Of a DNA stretch of 64,000 bases, positions 33,794 through 42,167 are shown piece after piece. The position numbers were made by a program, and so were the translations under genes. Location: contig JACKDN010000037.1 of NCBI GenBank assembly GCA_020633465.1, positions 1-64,000 on the forward strand, in the 5' to 3' direction. This stretch comes from Myxococcales bacterium (GTDB lineage: Bacteria; Myxococcota_A; Bradymonadia; UBA7976; UBA1532). The notes under the pieces were generated by a model, which saw only the letters and a list, made by a program, of their open reading frames with translations, searched no databases and was not told the origin of the DNA. The first letter of the stretch is position 1; every line of letters begins with the position of its first letter.

Positions 33794-35931
33794 TCGCCGA
33801 GCCGCCGCGCGAGGCCGGTGAAGCGCCGCAGGCCGTCGACGTTCTGCACCGCGCGGCGCAGGGCGCGCGGCTGCGCCACCAGCACCACCAGGCGGCGCGC
33901 GCGGGTGAGCGCGGTGTAGAGCAGGTTGCGCTGCAGCATCACCCAATGCTCGGTCAGCAGGGGCACGACGACCGCCGGATACTCGCTGCCCTGGCTCTTG
34001 TGCACCGAGCAGGCGTAGGCCAGCACGAGGTGCTCGAGCTCCTCGCCGGCGTAGCTGCAGAAGCGCCCGTCGAAGTCGACCAGCAGGCCCTTCTCGGTGC
34101 GCCCCTTCACCCGCCCCAGATCGCCGTTGAAGACCTCCTTCTCGTAGTCGTTCTTGAGCTGCATCACCTTGTCGCCCACCCGGAAGCGGCGCTTGCCGCG
34201 GTCGATGGGCGCGCCCTTCGGGTTCAGGCGCTCTTGCAGGGCCTCGTTCAGGCGCTCGGCGCCGCAGCCGCCGCGGTGCATCGGGGTCAGCACCTGCACG
34301 TCGTCGACGCTGTCGAGCCCGAAGGCCTTGGGGATGCGGTCGGCCACCATCTGGGCGATGAGATCGCGGGCCTCGTCGGGGTCGCGCGCGCGCACGAGAT
34401 AGAAGTCGCTCTCGACGCCGTCGGGCGGCGGCAACGGCTGCTCGCCCCGCAGCACGCGGTGCGCGTTGACGACGATGTGGCTGGTCTGGGCCTGGCGGAA
34501 GATCTCGGTCAGGCGCACGGCGGGCACGGCGTCGCTGCGCAGCAGATCGGCCAGCACGTTGCCGGCGCCGACCGAGGGCAGCTGATCCGCGTCGCCCACC
34601 AGCAGAAGGCGCGTGCCCGCCGGCACCGCGCGCAGCAGCGCGACGAACAGCTGCAAGTCGACCATCGACGCCTCGTCGACCACCACCGCCGTGGCCTCGA
34701 GGGGCTCGTCCTCGTCGCGCCGGAAGCCGCCCTCGGCCGGGTTGTACTCCAGCAGCCGGTGCAGCGTCTTCGCGTCCTGCCCGGTGGCCTCGGCCATCCG
34801 CCGCGCCGCGCGCCCGGTGGGCGCGGCCAACAGCACCGGCCCGCCCGCTTGCTTCAGCAGGTGCAGCAGCGCGCGCACGATGGTCGTCTTGCCAGTGCCC
34901 GGCCCGCCGGTCAGCACCATCATGGTGGCCTCGGCCGCCCGCTCGACCGCCGCGCGCTGCGCCGGCGCCAGCGTCAGCCCGCTCACCCGCTCGAACGTCT
35001 CGACGTCCGCCGTCAGCGGCGCCACCGGCGTCTGCGCCAGCAGCTGCACCCGCGCCGCCGCCTCGCGCTCGAGCCCGTAGACCGCGCGCAAGTAGACGCC
35101 GTCGTCGTCGATCAGCCGCCCCTCGAGCAGCAGCCCGTCCAGCACGTCGTCCGCCGCCGCGCCCGCGCCCAGCAGATCCGCCGCCCGCTGCAACAGCACG
35201 TCGCGCGGCAGGAAGCAGTGCCCGTCGTCCCCCGCCCGCCCCAGCAGGTGCGCCAGCGCGGCCCCCACGCGCTCGGGCGAGTCCGGCGCGAAGCCCAGCG
35301 ATCGCGCGATGTTGTCCGCCGTCGCGAACCCCACCCCCGCGACCTCTTCGGCCAGCCGATACGGGTTCTCGCGCACCCGCGTCACCGCGTTCGCCCCGTA
35401 GCGCCGCCAGATGCGCCCCGCGACCCCCGGCGTCACGCCCAGCCCCTGCAGGAACACCAGCGCGTCCCGCTGCGACTTCTGCGCCTGAAACACGCCCTGC
35501 AGCTCGCGCCCGCGCTTGGGCCCGATGCCCGGCACCGTCGCCAGCCGCTCGGCGTCCGACTCGATGACCTCGAGCGTCTCGGCCCCGAACGCGTCCACCA
35601 GCCGCTCGGCCAGCCCCGCGCCGATGCCCTTAACCCGCCCGCTGGCCAGGTACGCGCGGATGCCCTCCGCCGTCGCCGGCGTCACCGGATAGGCCGCCTC
35701 GACCCTGAACTGATCGCCGTGCTTCGGGTGCCGGACCGCCTGCCCCAACAGCCGCACGCGCTCGCCCTCGGCCAGCCCGCCCAGCGCCCCCGCCGCCCGA
35801 ATCGGCGCCCCGGCGTCCGGACGCACCACCGCCACGTGGAACGTCTCGTCGTCGTTGACGTAGACGAAGCGCTCGAGGATCCCCTCGACGGTCTGCGGGG
35901 CCGGCGCCCCGTCGGCTGCGGCGCGATGCAC
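33790..35931 (-). CDS. recD2: RecD2-type ATP-dependent DNA helicase
   Basis: 713 residues. RecD2 is a 5'-3' superfamily 1B helicase found in bacteria independent of RecBC. The N-terminal OB-like part is followed by helix-hairpin-helix motifs (VKGIGAGLAERLV and VPGIGPKRGREL) and the extra N-terminal domain typical of RecD2. Walker A is GGPGTGKTT at about residue 341, Walker B VVVDEASMVD, then LVGDADQLPSVG and the C-terminal VHKSQGSEYP and YTALTRARRLV. The start is the GTG at 35931; no ribosome site is evident. It heads a three-gene overlapping operon. Confidence 0.93.
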   Translation of the reverse strand: MHRAAADGAPAPQTVEGILERFVYVNDDETFHVAVVRPDAGAPIRAAGALGGLAEGERVRLLGQAVRHPKHGDQFRVEAAYPVTPATAEGIRAYLASGRVKGIGAGLAERLVDAFGAETLEVIESDAERLATVPGIGPKRGRELQGVFQAQKSQRDALVFLQGLGVTPGVAGRIWRRYGANAVTRVRENPYRLAEEVAGVGFATADNIARSLGFAPDSPERVGAALAHLLGRAGDDGHCFLPRDVLLQRAADLLGAGAAADDVLDGLLLEGRLIDDDGVYLRAVYGLEREAAARVQLLAQTPVAPLTADVETFERVSGLTLAPAQRAAVERAAEATMMVLTGGPGTGKTTIVRALLHLLKQAGGPVLLAAPTGRAARRMAEATGQDAKTLHRLLEYNPAEGGFRRDEDEPLEATAVVVDEASMVDLQLFVALLRAVPAGTRLLLVGDADQLPSVGAGNVLADLLRSDAVPAVRLTEIFRQAQTSHIVVNAHRVLRGEQPLPPPDGVESDFYLVRARDPDEARDLIAQMVADRIPKAFGLDSVDDVQVLTPMHRGGCGAERLNEALQERLNPKGAPIDRGKRRFRVGDKVMQLKNDYEKEVFNGDLGRVKGRTEKGLLVDFDGRFCSYAGEELEHLVLAYACSVHKSQGSEYPAVVVPLLTEHWVMLQRNLLYTALTRARRLVVLVAQPRALRRAVQNVDGLRRFTGLARRLGE

Positions 35932-36089
35932 CGTGCGGGTTTAGCAGATTCCGCGCCGCGGCGTCCCGCTCGAGGGCGGGGGGGGGGTGGTGGGGTGTGG
36001 CGACCGAACGAACAGGTCATCAGCCCAGGCACCCGAGGTCCCCGGGCGTGGGCAAAGACGATGCCCCTGCGCGCCACCCCGCCGAACCG

Positions 36090-36863
36090 CTACCAGTGCG
36101 CCGCCTTCCGGCGCCACGGCGCGATGGTGGAGCCCCTCTCGACCCCCTCCCGAAAGTGCCGAAGCCCAATGCGCGCCTCACTGACGTCGACCGCAGTCGA
36201 CGTCGGATCGGCGACGATCCGCTCGAGGTGCTCCAGCGCCTCCTGCGTGCGCGTCATCCCGAGCGCGGGGATGCAGACCTGCGACAGCTTCCTGGCGATG
36301 ACGTCGGCCCGCGTGTCGCCGTCGGCGCTGGTCAACTGCCCCGCGTACGGTGTCCAGAAGTCCGGCCGCGTGCATCCGAGCAGGAAGTCCAGCCCCCTGG
36401 TGCCGTCGTCGCGGCCGCGGCCCACCAGGAAGCCGAGCGCGCGCGGCACCGGGAGGTAGGTGATGATGCGCGCCTTGGTCCTCTTCTGCCGCCCCTCGGT
36501 GACGAAGGCGATGAGCTTGGCGACATCGTCGGTGTCACCGAGCAAGCCGATCGTCAGCGTCGCGTACCCCCAGCAACGTCGGGGCGCGCGCTCGGACCGC
36601 AGCACTCGCCAGGCTTCCGCGACCGCGGCGCGCGGCGGCAACTCGAGTGCGCGGTCGACGGGGAAGGCGCGATGGAAGCCATGGGGGCAGATGAAGTCGC
36701 GCACGTCGGCCGGAGGCGCTGCGTCCGCCTCGGCCGAGGCGTTGGACGGTCCGGTCGCCGCGCCCACCCCTTCGGCCGGCCCCGAATCCCGAGCAGATGC
36801 AGCGAGCGGCGCCACAACTATCAGCACACCCAGCACGAAGCCGTAGCCCCTGATCGGAATCAT
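36090..36863 (-). CDS. Exported protein of unknown function
   Basis: 257 residues from the ATG at 36863. A signal peptide is followed by an Ala-rich segment; the mature part is helical, with pairs such as VAEAWRVLRSERAP and DDVAKLIAFVTEG that look like degenerate HEAT-type helices. Four Cys are scattered. No enzyme motif is visible. Its codons are slightly less GC-biased than those of its neighbours. It stands alone on the minus strand with a GC-rich, G-tract-containing gap (35932-36089) before recD2. Confidence 0.65.
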   Translation of the reverse strand: MIPIRGYGFVLGVLIVVAPLAASARDSGPAEGVGAATGPSNASAEADAAPPADVRDFICPHGFHRAFPVDRALELPPRAAVAEAWRVLRSERAPRRCWGYATLTIGLLGDTDDVAKLIAFVTEGRQKRTKARIITYLPVPRALGFLVGRGRDDGTRGLDFLLGCTRPDFWTPYAGQLTSADGDTRADVIARKLSQVCIPALGMTRTQEALEHLERIVADPTSTAVDVSEARIGLRHFREGVERGSTIAPWRRKAAHW

Positions 36864-37203
36864 CGTGCGTTGCCCCCATGCGCGCTGGCGTCGCAGAACG
36901 ACCGCGGCTGTGCCCTCGCGAGTACGAGGACACTGTATATCAATCGAGCGGCGCGAGATCGCGCGCTGAGGCAGGGCATCGTTCCAGTTGGGCCCAAAGG
37001 CTCACCGCCTGTGGCTCACGAGGGTCGGCAGTCCGGCGAGGGCCGAGTCGAACGGCGGACCGCGACGCACCTGCACGGACGCGCGCCGCGCGCGAGCGAG
37101 ACCAGCGCGGCGACCAACAACCCTTGGACTCCACGGCTCCGCCGGGGCTGGCCGAGCGCGGCGCCCCTGTGTCAGGATGCGGCCCTCACCGCCGGGAGGT
37201 GCC
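36864..37203. other. Gene-free gap upstream of the DJ-1-like gene
   Basis: About 340 bp lie between divergent genes. Frames here are open but show no coding bias. GTATATCAATCGAG at about 36933 is an A/T-rich spot that could serve a promoter. I see no repeat or hairpin of note. Confidence 0.5.
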
Positions 37204-37857
37204 ATGCCCCGCCTGCTGACCCCAACCTGTGTGCTGACCCGCGCATCCTTGCTGGCGCTGGCCGGCCTGCTCGCCGCCGGCTGCGGCGCGCCGAAGCCGC
37301 CGCCCACCATCCCGCACGCCGCGCCCGCGCCCGACGCGCGCCCCTTCGCCGCGCGCGGCCTGCCCGGCACCCTGCCCTACACGGCCGTCGTGCTGGCGGG
37401 CCCGGGCGTGTACGAGATCGAGCTCTACGGCCTGTACTACGGCCTCGTCGGCGTCGGCTGGAAGGTGCGCTTGGCCACCCCCGACGGCGCGGGCGTCGTC
37501 GGCCACCACAACCTGCCCGTGCCGGCCGACCTCGCGATCACGAAGGTCGCCGCGAAGGACTTCGACCTGCTCGCCCTGCCCGGCGGCGCCCCCCAGAGCC
37601 CCGAGGCGCTGGCGCTGGTGAAGGCCTACGCGACCGGCGGCCACATCGCCGTCACCCGCGGCGGCGCCGGCGTGCTCGCGAAGGCCGGGGTGGAGCGCGC
37701 ACTGGCGACCGACGACCAGATGGTGCACACCGACGGCAACGTGCTGTCGGCGGCGCGGCCGGGGGACATCCCGGCGTTGGTTCACGCGCTGAGCGCGTAC
37801 GCGGCGGACCGGCTGCGGCCGGCGCGCGCGGAGGATGGGAAGGGGCAGCCGCCGTGA
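37204..37857 (+). CDS. DJ-1/PfpI-like lipoprotein lacking the nucleophilic Cys
   Basis: 217 residues from the ATG at 37204, which has GGGAGG 4 bp upstream. A lipoprotein signal ends LLAAGC. The rest follows the DJ-1/PfpI fold: VVLAGPGVYEIELYG, DFDLLALPGGAPQSPEALAL and GGHIAVTRGGAGVLAKAG. The family nucleophile is a Cys in an A-x-C-x-G elbow; here the position reads Thr (AVTRGG). Glutamine amidotransferase-like or glyoxalase-like activity is therefore unlikely and a binding role is more probable. It is exported, which is unusual for the family. No partner gene is adjacent. Confidence 0.75.
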   Translation: MPRLLTPTCVLTRASLLALAGLLAAGCGAPKPPPTIPHAAPAPDARPFAARGLPGTLPYTAVVLAGPGVYEIELYGLYYGLVGVGWKVRLATPDGAGVVGHHNLPVPADLAITKVAAKDFDLLALPGGAPQSPEALALVKAYATGGHIAVTRGGAGVLAKAGVERALATDDQMVHTDGNVLSAARPGDIPALVHALSAYAADRLRPARAEDGKGQPP

Positions 37858-38378
37858 GGGGGCGCTGCGCAAGAGCCGTCGGTACCCGGCCGAACGCATG
37901 CCGAGGGTGGGCGAAGGCGAAGCCAAGCCTCTGCTGGATCGCGCCGGCGGTGGGTCGCAGCGCTGACGGCTAAACACGCAGGTGAGCCACTGGGCGTCTG
38001 AGGCGGGCGGGGGGGTGGCACGCTGGAACAGGTGCAGCCTCCACCGGACAGACTGTTCCAAAGCCGCCCGCAAGCGGGCGGCAAGGGGGGCCTGCCGGCC
38101 ACCCCTGTGACCCCCCGGCCTGGCCGGCGCCCTTCGGGCGCGCCTTCGCGATCCTCGCGTCCTCGCCTCGCCTTCGGCATCGGCTGCGGGCGGCTCGGTC
38201 GCTCAGGCACGTGCGGCGGATGCCGCACGCCGGCCGGTCTCACCACGCCCGCGCGCTGGGGCCCGCTCACGGACGGTGGTGGGCTGGGGCTTGGGCACGG
38301 CGCCGTGGACCTCAGCACCGAGCCTGGGGGAGTGGGCCGCGATTCGCCGCGGGGCCGTGGTCTTGGTCGCCTGGGTGG

Positions 38379-38630
38379 CGGTGCCGGCGACTTCGTCGCG
38401 GCGCCGCTTTGTGAGGCTGACCGGGTATGGTCGTCGGGGCGGTGCTCTGTGAGGCTGGCCGGGCATGGTGGCCGTGGCGCCGCCTTGTGAGGATGGCTGG
38501 TGGATCGTCGCGGTGCCGCTTTGTGAGGCTGGCCGGGTATGGTCGTCGGGGCGGCGCTCTGTGAGGCTGGCCGGGCACGGTGGCCGTGGCGCCGCCTTGT
38601 GAGGCTGGCTGGTGGTTCGAGTCCGGGTAT
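38379..38630. repeat. 38-bp tandem repeat with 112-bp higher-order period
   Basis: GTGAGGCTGGCCGGGYATGG-type units begin at 38411, 38449, 38487, 38523, 38561 and 38599 (spacings 38, 38, 36, 38, 38). The units fall into three types in the order A, B, C, A, B, C-like. The two A copies differ at two positions and the two B copies at one. A degenerate C-type unit precedes the first A from about 38379. The true period is thus about 112 bp. Confidence 0.88.
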
Positions 38631-38818
38631 CGGTCGTGCGGGACGGGCCGCGAGTGCCAGCAGCGCTTCGCTGATCGGCGCTTCGAGGTCGCCCCCGCGC
38701 GCGATTCACACCCACGCTCAGCGAGCCACGCAGCCACGCGACCGGCGCGACGCGCGGGGCGAGCACCTACCACCAAGGCTTCTCGGCGAGCGGGCAAGCG
38801 CCCGAGCCAGGGCGTCAT

Positions 38819-38967
38819 GATTTCGCGGCGACGCCGGCCGTTTCAGGAGCGGCTTTGCCCGCCCTCTCTTCAGAATATGCGTGCCGGTCGCCGCCGTGAA
38901 CGAGTCGACCCCGACGCTCGCCCCGAGGGCGGGCAATGGCGCGAGAGGGCGGCGTCGCCGCGAAATC
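38819..38967. repeat. Perfect 17-bp inverted repeat
   Basis: GATTTCGCGGCGACGCC at 38819-38835 is exactly complementary to GGCGTCGCCGCGAAATC at 38951-38967. Inside are further complementary words (GCCCGCCCTCT at about 38858 and CGAGGGCGGGC at about 38930). The 149-bp unit could fold into one long hairpin and looks like a small non-coding repeat element; no direct target duplication is obvious. Confidence 0.75.
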
Positions 38968-39143
38968 GTGCGAGTACCGCGAGGCTGCGCTTGGCGGCGA
39001 GCCGCCGCGACCGTCAACTGACGCGGCGCCAGAAGAGGTGCACTTCAGCTCCGCGCATCAGTCGTCCTAACTCCGGCGGGTCCAGGGCGGAGCCCGGCCG
39101 GAGAGGAGTCCGAGGAGAGGGCGGAGCTCTCTCCTCGGAAACG

Positions 39144-39416
39144 GCGAGCCGCGGCGCCGCAGCCGCGATGGACGCGTTGGCGTCGCGGGGCGCCCATTCC
39201 CGAAGCGCGACCCAGCATTCAACGCTGGCGGGACCGACCGTCACGAAGGCCGGCGAAACGCGGCGCGCAGCCGCGCGGAACCCGTTGGCGTCGCGGAGCG
39301 CCCCGCCCCTGCAGCGCGGCGCCTCGCTCAGGCCCTGACGCCCCGATCGCCACCAACGCTGCCGAGCCGCGGCGCCCAGCCGCGAAGAACCGGCCGGCAC
39401 CGCGGGGCGCCCAGCC
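39144..39416. repeat. Three imperfect repeats of about 53 bp
   Basis: Similar blocks occur at about 39144-39196, 39254-39305 and 39362-39416. Each has a CGCGGCGCxCAGCCGCG core followed by a GTTGGCGTCGCGGxGCGCCC-like end (third copy GGCACCGCGGGGCGCCC). They are spaced about 110 bp apart, just upstream of the kinase at 39485, and may be relics of a duplicated unit. Confidence 0.55.
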
Positions 39417-39484
39417 ACGCGGGGCGCCCCGCCGCACGGCGCACCGAGTAGCGCCCACCCCCTCCCAGCGGTAGCATCCCCCCA

Positions 39485-41053
39485 ATGCCCACCCCCCCAA
39501 CCCCTCCCGACGGCCCCCCGCCGGACGCCGTCCGGCCCGTGACGGTCGCCTCCGTCCAGGCCCTCGCCGCCCCCATCCCCCTCCCCGACGACCCCTTCGC
39601 CACGCCCGCGCCGGGCGAACCGCAGCGCCTGCGCGACGAAGGGATCATCGGCGAGGGCGGCGTCGCCCGCGTGCACCGCGTCTTCGACGGCACGCTGCTG
39701 CGCCACGTGGCCATGAAGGTGCTGTCGGCCACCGCCGCCGCCGGCCCCGAGGTGTCGCGCCGCTTCGTCGAAGAGGCCCAGATCACCGGCCAGCTCGATC
39801 ACCCCAACATCGTGCCGGTGCACGCCGTCGGCGCCTTCCCCGACGGCCGCCTGTTCTTCACGATGAAGCTGGTCGAGGGCCGCACGCTCACCGACCTGCT
39901 GAGCGACGACTTCGACTTCGCCGATCCGCGGCGCCGCGACCTCGAGCGCGTGATCAAGGTGCTGGTGAAGGTGTGCGAGGCGGTCGCCTTCGCGCACAGC
40001 CGCGGCGTGCTGCACCTGGACCTGAAGCCCGACAACGTGATGGTGGGCCACTTCGGCCAGGTCTACGTGATGGACTGGGGCATCGCGCACCTGATGCCCG
40101 GCGAGCCGGACGAGGCCGGCGTGCGCACCACGCGCGAGCGCGCCGCCGAGCGCGAGGGCCTGGTCAGCGGCACCCTGGCCTACATGTCACCCGAGCAGGC
40201 CATGGGTGAGCCCGCCCGCTTCGGCCCGCACACCGACGTCTTCTCGCTGGGCGCCATCCTGTACGAGGTGCTCACCGGCGATCCGCCCTACAGCGGCGAC
40301 GACCTGGCCCGCATCTTCCACGCCGCCGCGCGCGGCGACGTGCCGCCCGCGACGGCCAAGGCGCGTGCCCGCGGCCTGCCCCGCGCGCTGGTGCGCATCG
40401 CCGAGACCGCGCTGGCCCGCGATCCGGCCGACCGCTATCCCACCGCCGAAGCCATGGCCGCCGACCTCGAGCGCTTCATGCACGGCGGCGCCTGGTACTC
40501 GGTCACCGACGTGCCCGCCGGCACCGTCGTCGTGCGCGAGGGCGACCGCGCCAACGCCGCCTACGTCGTCTCGAAGGGCACCTGCGAGGTCTACACCGAG
40601 CGCGACGGCAAGCGCGTGCCCCTGCAGACCGTCGGCCGCGGCGGCGTCTTCGGCGAGGTCGCCGTCCTCACCGACGGCCGCCGCACCGCCAGCGTCCGCG
40701 CCCTGACCGACGCCACCCTGCTGGTGGTCACCCGCGCCACCCTGCAGGCCGAGCTCGACGATCACGGCCGCATCGGCATCTTCCTCAAGGCCCTCGCCGA
40801 TCGCTTCGCCGCCCAATCCCAACAGCTCGCCGACGCCCGCCGCCGCGGCGACGCCCAACGCACCCTCGCCCGCCTGCTCGACCTGCTCGCCTTCGAGGGC
40901 CGCCGCGTCGGCGACACCCTCGAGCTGTCCTGGCTGAAGGTGGTCGGCGAGGCCGGCGTGCACGAGGGCGAGTTGCTCGATCTGGTGCAGGTCAGCCCGC
41001 GGCTGACGTTGGACGAGGGCCGCGGCGTGTTGGTGCTGACGCGCGGGGGGTGA
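39485..41053 (+). CDS. Ser/Thr protein kinase fused to a cyclic nucleotide-binding domain
   Basis: 522 residues. After about 50 Pro-rich residues, the kinase domain runs to about 335: IIGEGGVARVHRV (P-loop), AMKVL (Lys), HLDLKPDN (Asp179), DWG (Asp197) and MSPEQA. The catalytic loop has Leu instead of Arg before the Asp, and the Mg loop is DWG not DFG; both occur in a known subset of bacterial kinases, so it is probably active but without RD-type activation. Residues about 345-450 match a cNMP-binding/Crp fold (VVREGDRANAAYVVSKGTCE, FGEVAVLTDGRRTASVRA). The last 70 residues are helical. A small gene follows after 52 bp. Confidence 0.9.
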   Translation: MPTPPTPPDGPPPDAVRPVTVASVQALAAPIPLPDDPFATPAPGEPQRLRDEGIIGEGGVARVHRVFDGTLLRHVAMKVLSATAAAGPEVSRRFVEEAQITGQLDHPNIVPVHAVGAFPDGRLFFTMKLVEGRTLTDLLSDDFDFADPRRRDLERVIKVLVKVCEAVAFAHSRGVLHLDLKPDNVMVGHFGQVYVMDWGIAHLMPGEPDEAGVRTTRERAAEREGLVSGTLAYMSPEQAMGEPARFGPHTDVFSLGAILYEVLTGDPPYSGDDLARIFHAAARGDVPPATAKARARGLPRALVRIAETALARDPADRYPTAEAMAADLERFMHGGAWYSVTDVPAGTVVVREGDRANAAYVVSKGTCEVYTERDGKRVPLQTVGRGGVFGEVAVLTDGRRTASVRALTDATLLVVTRATLQAELDDHGRIGIFLKALADRFAAQSQQLADARRRGDAQRTLARLLDLLAFEGRRVGDTLELSWLKVVGEAGVHEGELLDLVQVSPRLTLDEGRGVLVLTRGG

Positions 41054-41105
41054 CGCGGCGCGACCCAGGCCCGCGTCGCCGAGGCAGCTCCGGCGGGAAC
41101 GACGC

Positions 41106-41642
41106 GTGAACGAGACAGCCCTCCGCTACGCCCACGACCTTCACCAGCGGCTGGCGTCGTTGATGCCCGGGGCCGAGTTGAGCATCGAGCGGGCGGCCGC
41201 GTACTGGCGCATCCGAGTACCGACCGCGCCGCCGACGACCTTCCACTTCCTGCTGTACGTCTACGACGACGCCGAGGTGCAGATCGGTGTCGACCTTCCC
41301 GACGCGCCCCCGAACCACAGCTGGTACGTGCCCTTCGAGCGGCCCGACTTCCCCGACGACGACGCTCGGTTCGAGCTCTTCTGGACCACGGTCGGCCGCC
41401 TGCTTCGGTCGCCCGTCCGGTTCACGAGCCGACGGCACCGTTGGCTGTTCTGCTTCGAAGTCACCGACGTGCACCTCGAGATGATGCTGGAGGGCGGGTG
41501 GACCCACGTGCAGCACCCCATCGAGCCGTCGAGGGGGCCCAACCTCAATCCTGGGGGGCGCGTCGTCCGCGTGTGGACGTCTTCACCCTGGGCGACAGGC
41601 AAGTCGCAGCGGCGCGAGCCCGCCGGCGACGGAACCCCCTGA
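41106..41642 (+). CDS. Hypothetical protein
   Basis: 178 residues from a GTG at 41106, 52 bp after the kinase gene. It is rich in aromatic residues and predicted strands (YWRIRVP, TFHFLLYVYDDAEVQIGVDL, HRWLFCFEVTDVHLEMMLEG), with a disordered tail after residue 140. No signal peptide or known motif is present. The base composition is ordinary for the window. Its closeness to the kinase suggests cotranscription. I do not recognise the family. Confidence 0.6.
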   Translation: MNETALRYAHDLHQRLASLMPGAELSIERAAAYWRIRVPTAPPTTFHFLLYVYDDAEVQIGVDLPDAPPNHSWYVPFERPDFPDDDARFELFWTTVGRLLRSPVRFTSRRHRWLFCFEVTDVHLEMMLEGGWTHVQHPIEPSRGPNLNPGGRVVRVWTSSPWATGKSQRREPAGDGTP

Positions 41643-41686
41643 CGAGCATCGCAGCGTTCTCGCCCTGGCGCGCGGCGCTCGACGGC

Positions 41687-42088
41687 TCACGCTGCGGGGT
41701 AGTGACACACCGCCTCGAGGTTGTAGCCGTCCGGATCCAACACAAACGCCCCGTAGTAGTTCGGGTGGTAGTGCGGGCGCAGGCCGGGCGCGCCGTGGTC
41801 CTTCGCGCCCGCCGCCAGGGCCGCGGCGTGGAAGGCGTCGACCTCGGCGCGGGTGGCGCAGTGCAGCGCGATGTGCGTGGGCGCCAGAGGGCCGCCCTCG
41901 GTGGGGCGAAGCCACAGGTCGGGCTTGCCGCCGGCGCCGAGGCCGCCGGTGACGGCGCAGGGTAGCTCGGGCACCTGCTCGTGCGTGAACTCCATCACCA
42001 TCGCGTAGCCCAGAGGCTTCAACGCGGCGAGGTAGAACGCGCGGCTCTTGGCGTAGTCGCTCACCAGCAGCGTGATGTGGTCGATCAT
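41687..42088 (-). CDS. VOC-family (glyoxalase-like) protein
   Basis: 133 residues in the two-module vicinal oxygen chelate fold. The first module starts MIDHITLLVSDYAKSRAFY, with His4 as a possible metal ligand. The second starts THIALHCATRAEVDAFHAAA and ends FVLDPDGYNLEAV with the usual DPDGxxxE ending, whose Glu is the last ligand. Members are dioxygenases, lyases or antibiotic-binding proteins; the substrate cannot be told. The gene is convergent with the previous one. Confidence 0.88.
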   Translation of the reverse strand: MIDHITLLVSDYAKSRAFYLAALKPLGYAMVMEFTHEQVPELPCAVTGGLGAGGKPDLWLRPTEGGPLAPTHIALHCATRAEVDAFHAAALAAGAKDHGAPGLRPHYHPNYYGAFVLDPDGYNLEAVCHYPAA

Positions 42089-42167
42089 CCTGGCCCCCCG
42101 ACGAATGCCGCGTATTGGATGGCATACCGGCCCGTCGACGCCAACGAAGTTGTCTCGAATACTCGGT

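Larger units (their letters stand above)
37858..39484. other. Gene-free, repeat-rich region
   Basis: 1,627 bp without a convincing gene. Open frames exist on both strands but their codon choice is not biased like the neighbours and they read as Arg/Pro/Ala-rich noise. The left part has a 20-bp hairpin, GCCGCCCGC/GCGGGCGGC, at 38061-38080. Tandem, inverted and dispersed repeats occupy 38379-38630, 38819-38967 and 39144-39416, described separately. Confidence 0.6.

Noticed and set aside
38203..38818. Two minus-strand frames encoding repeats such as PGQPHRAPPRRPYPASL
   Set aside because: They translate the 38-bp tandem array in two frames at once. Several frames are open and none has coding bias or a convincing start.
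42089..42167. A promoter between the VOC gene and the STAND-like gene
   Set aside because: Both genes read on the minus strand and the gap is only 79 bp. I saw no convincing -35/-10 pair or operator.
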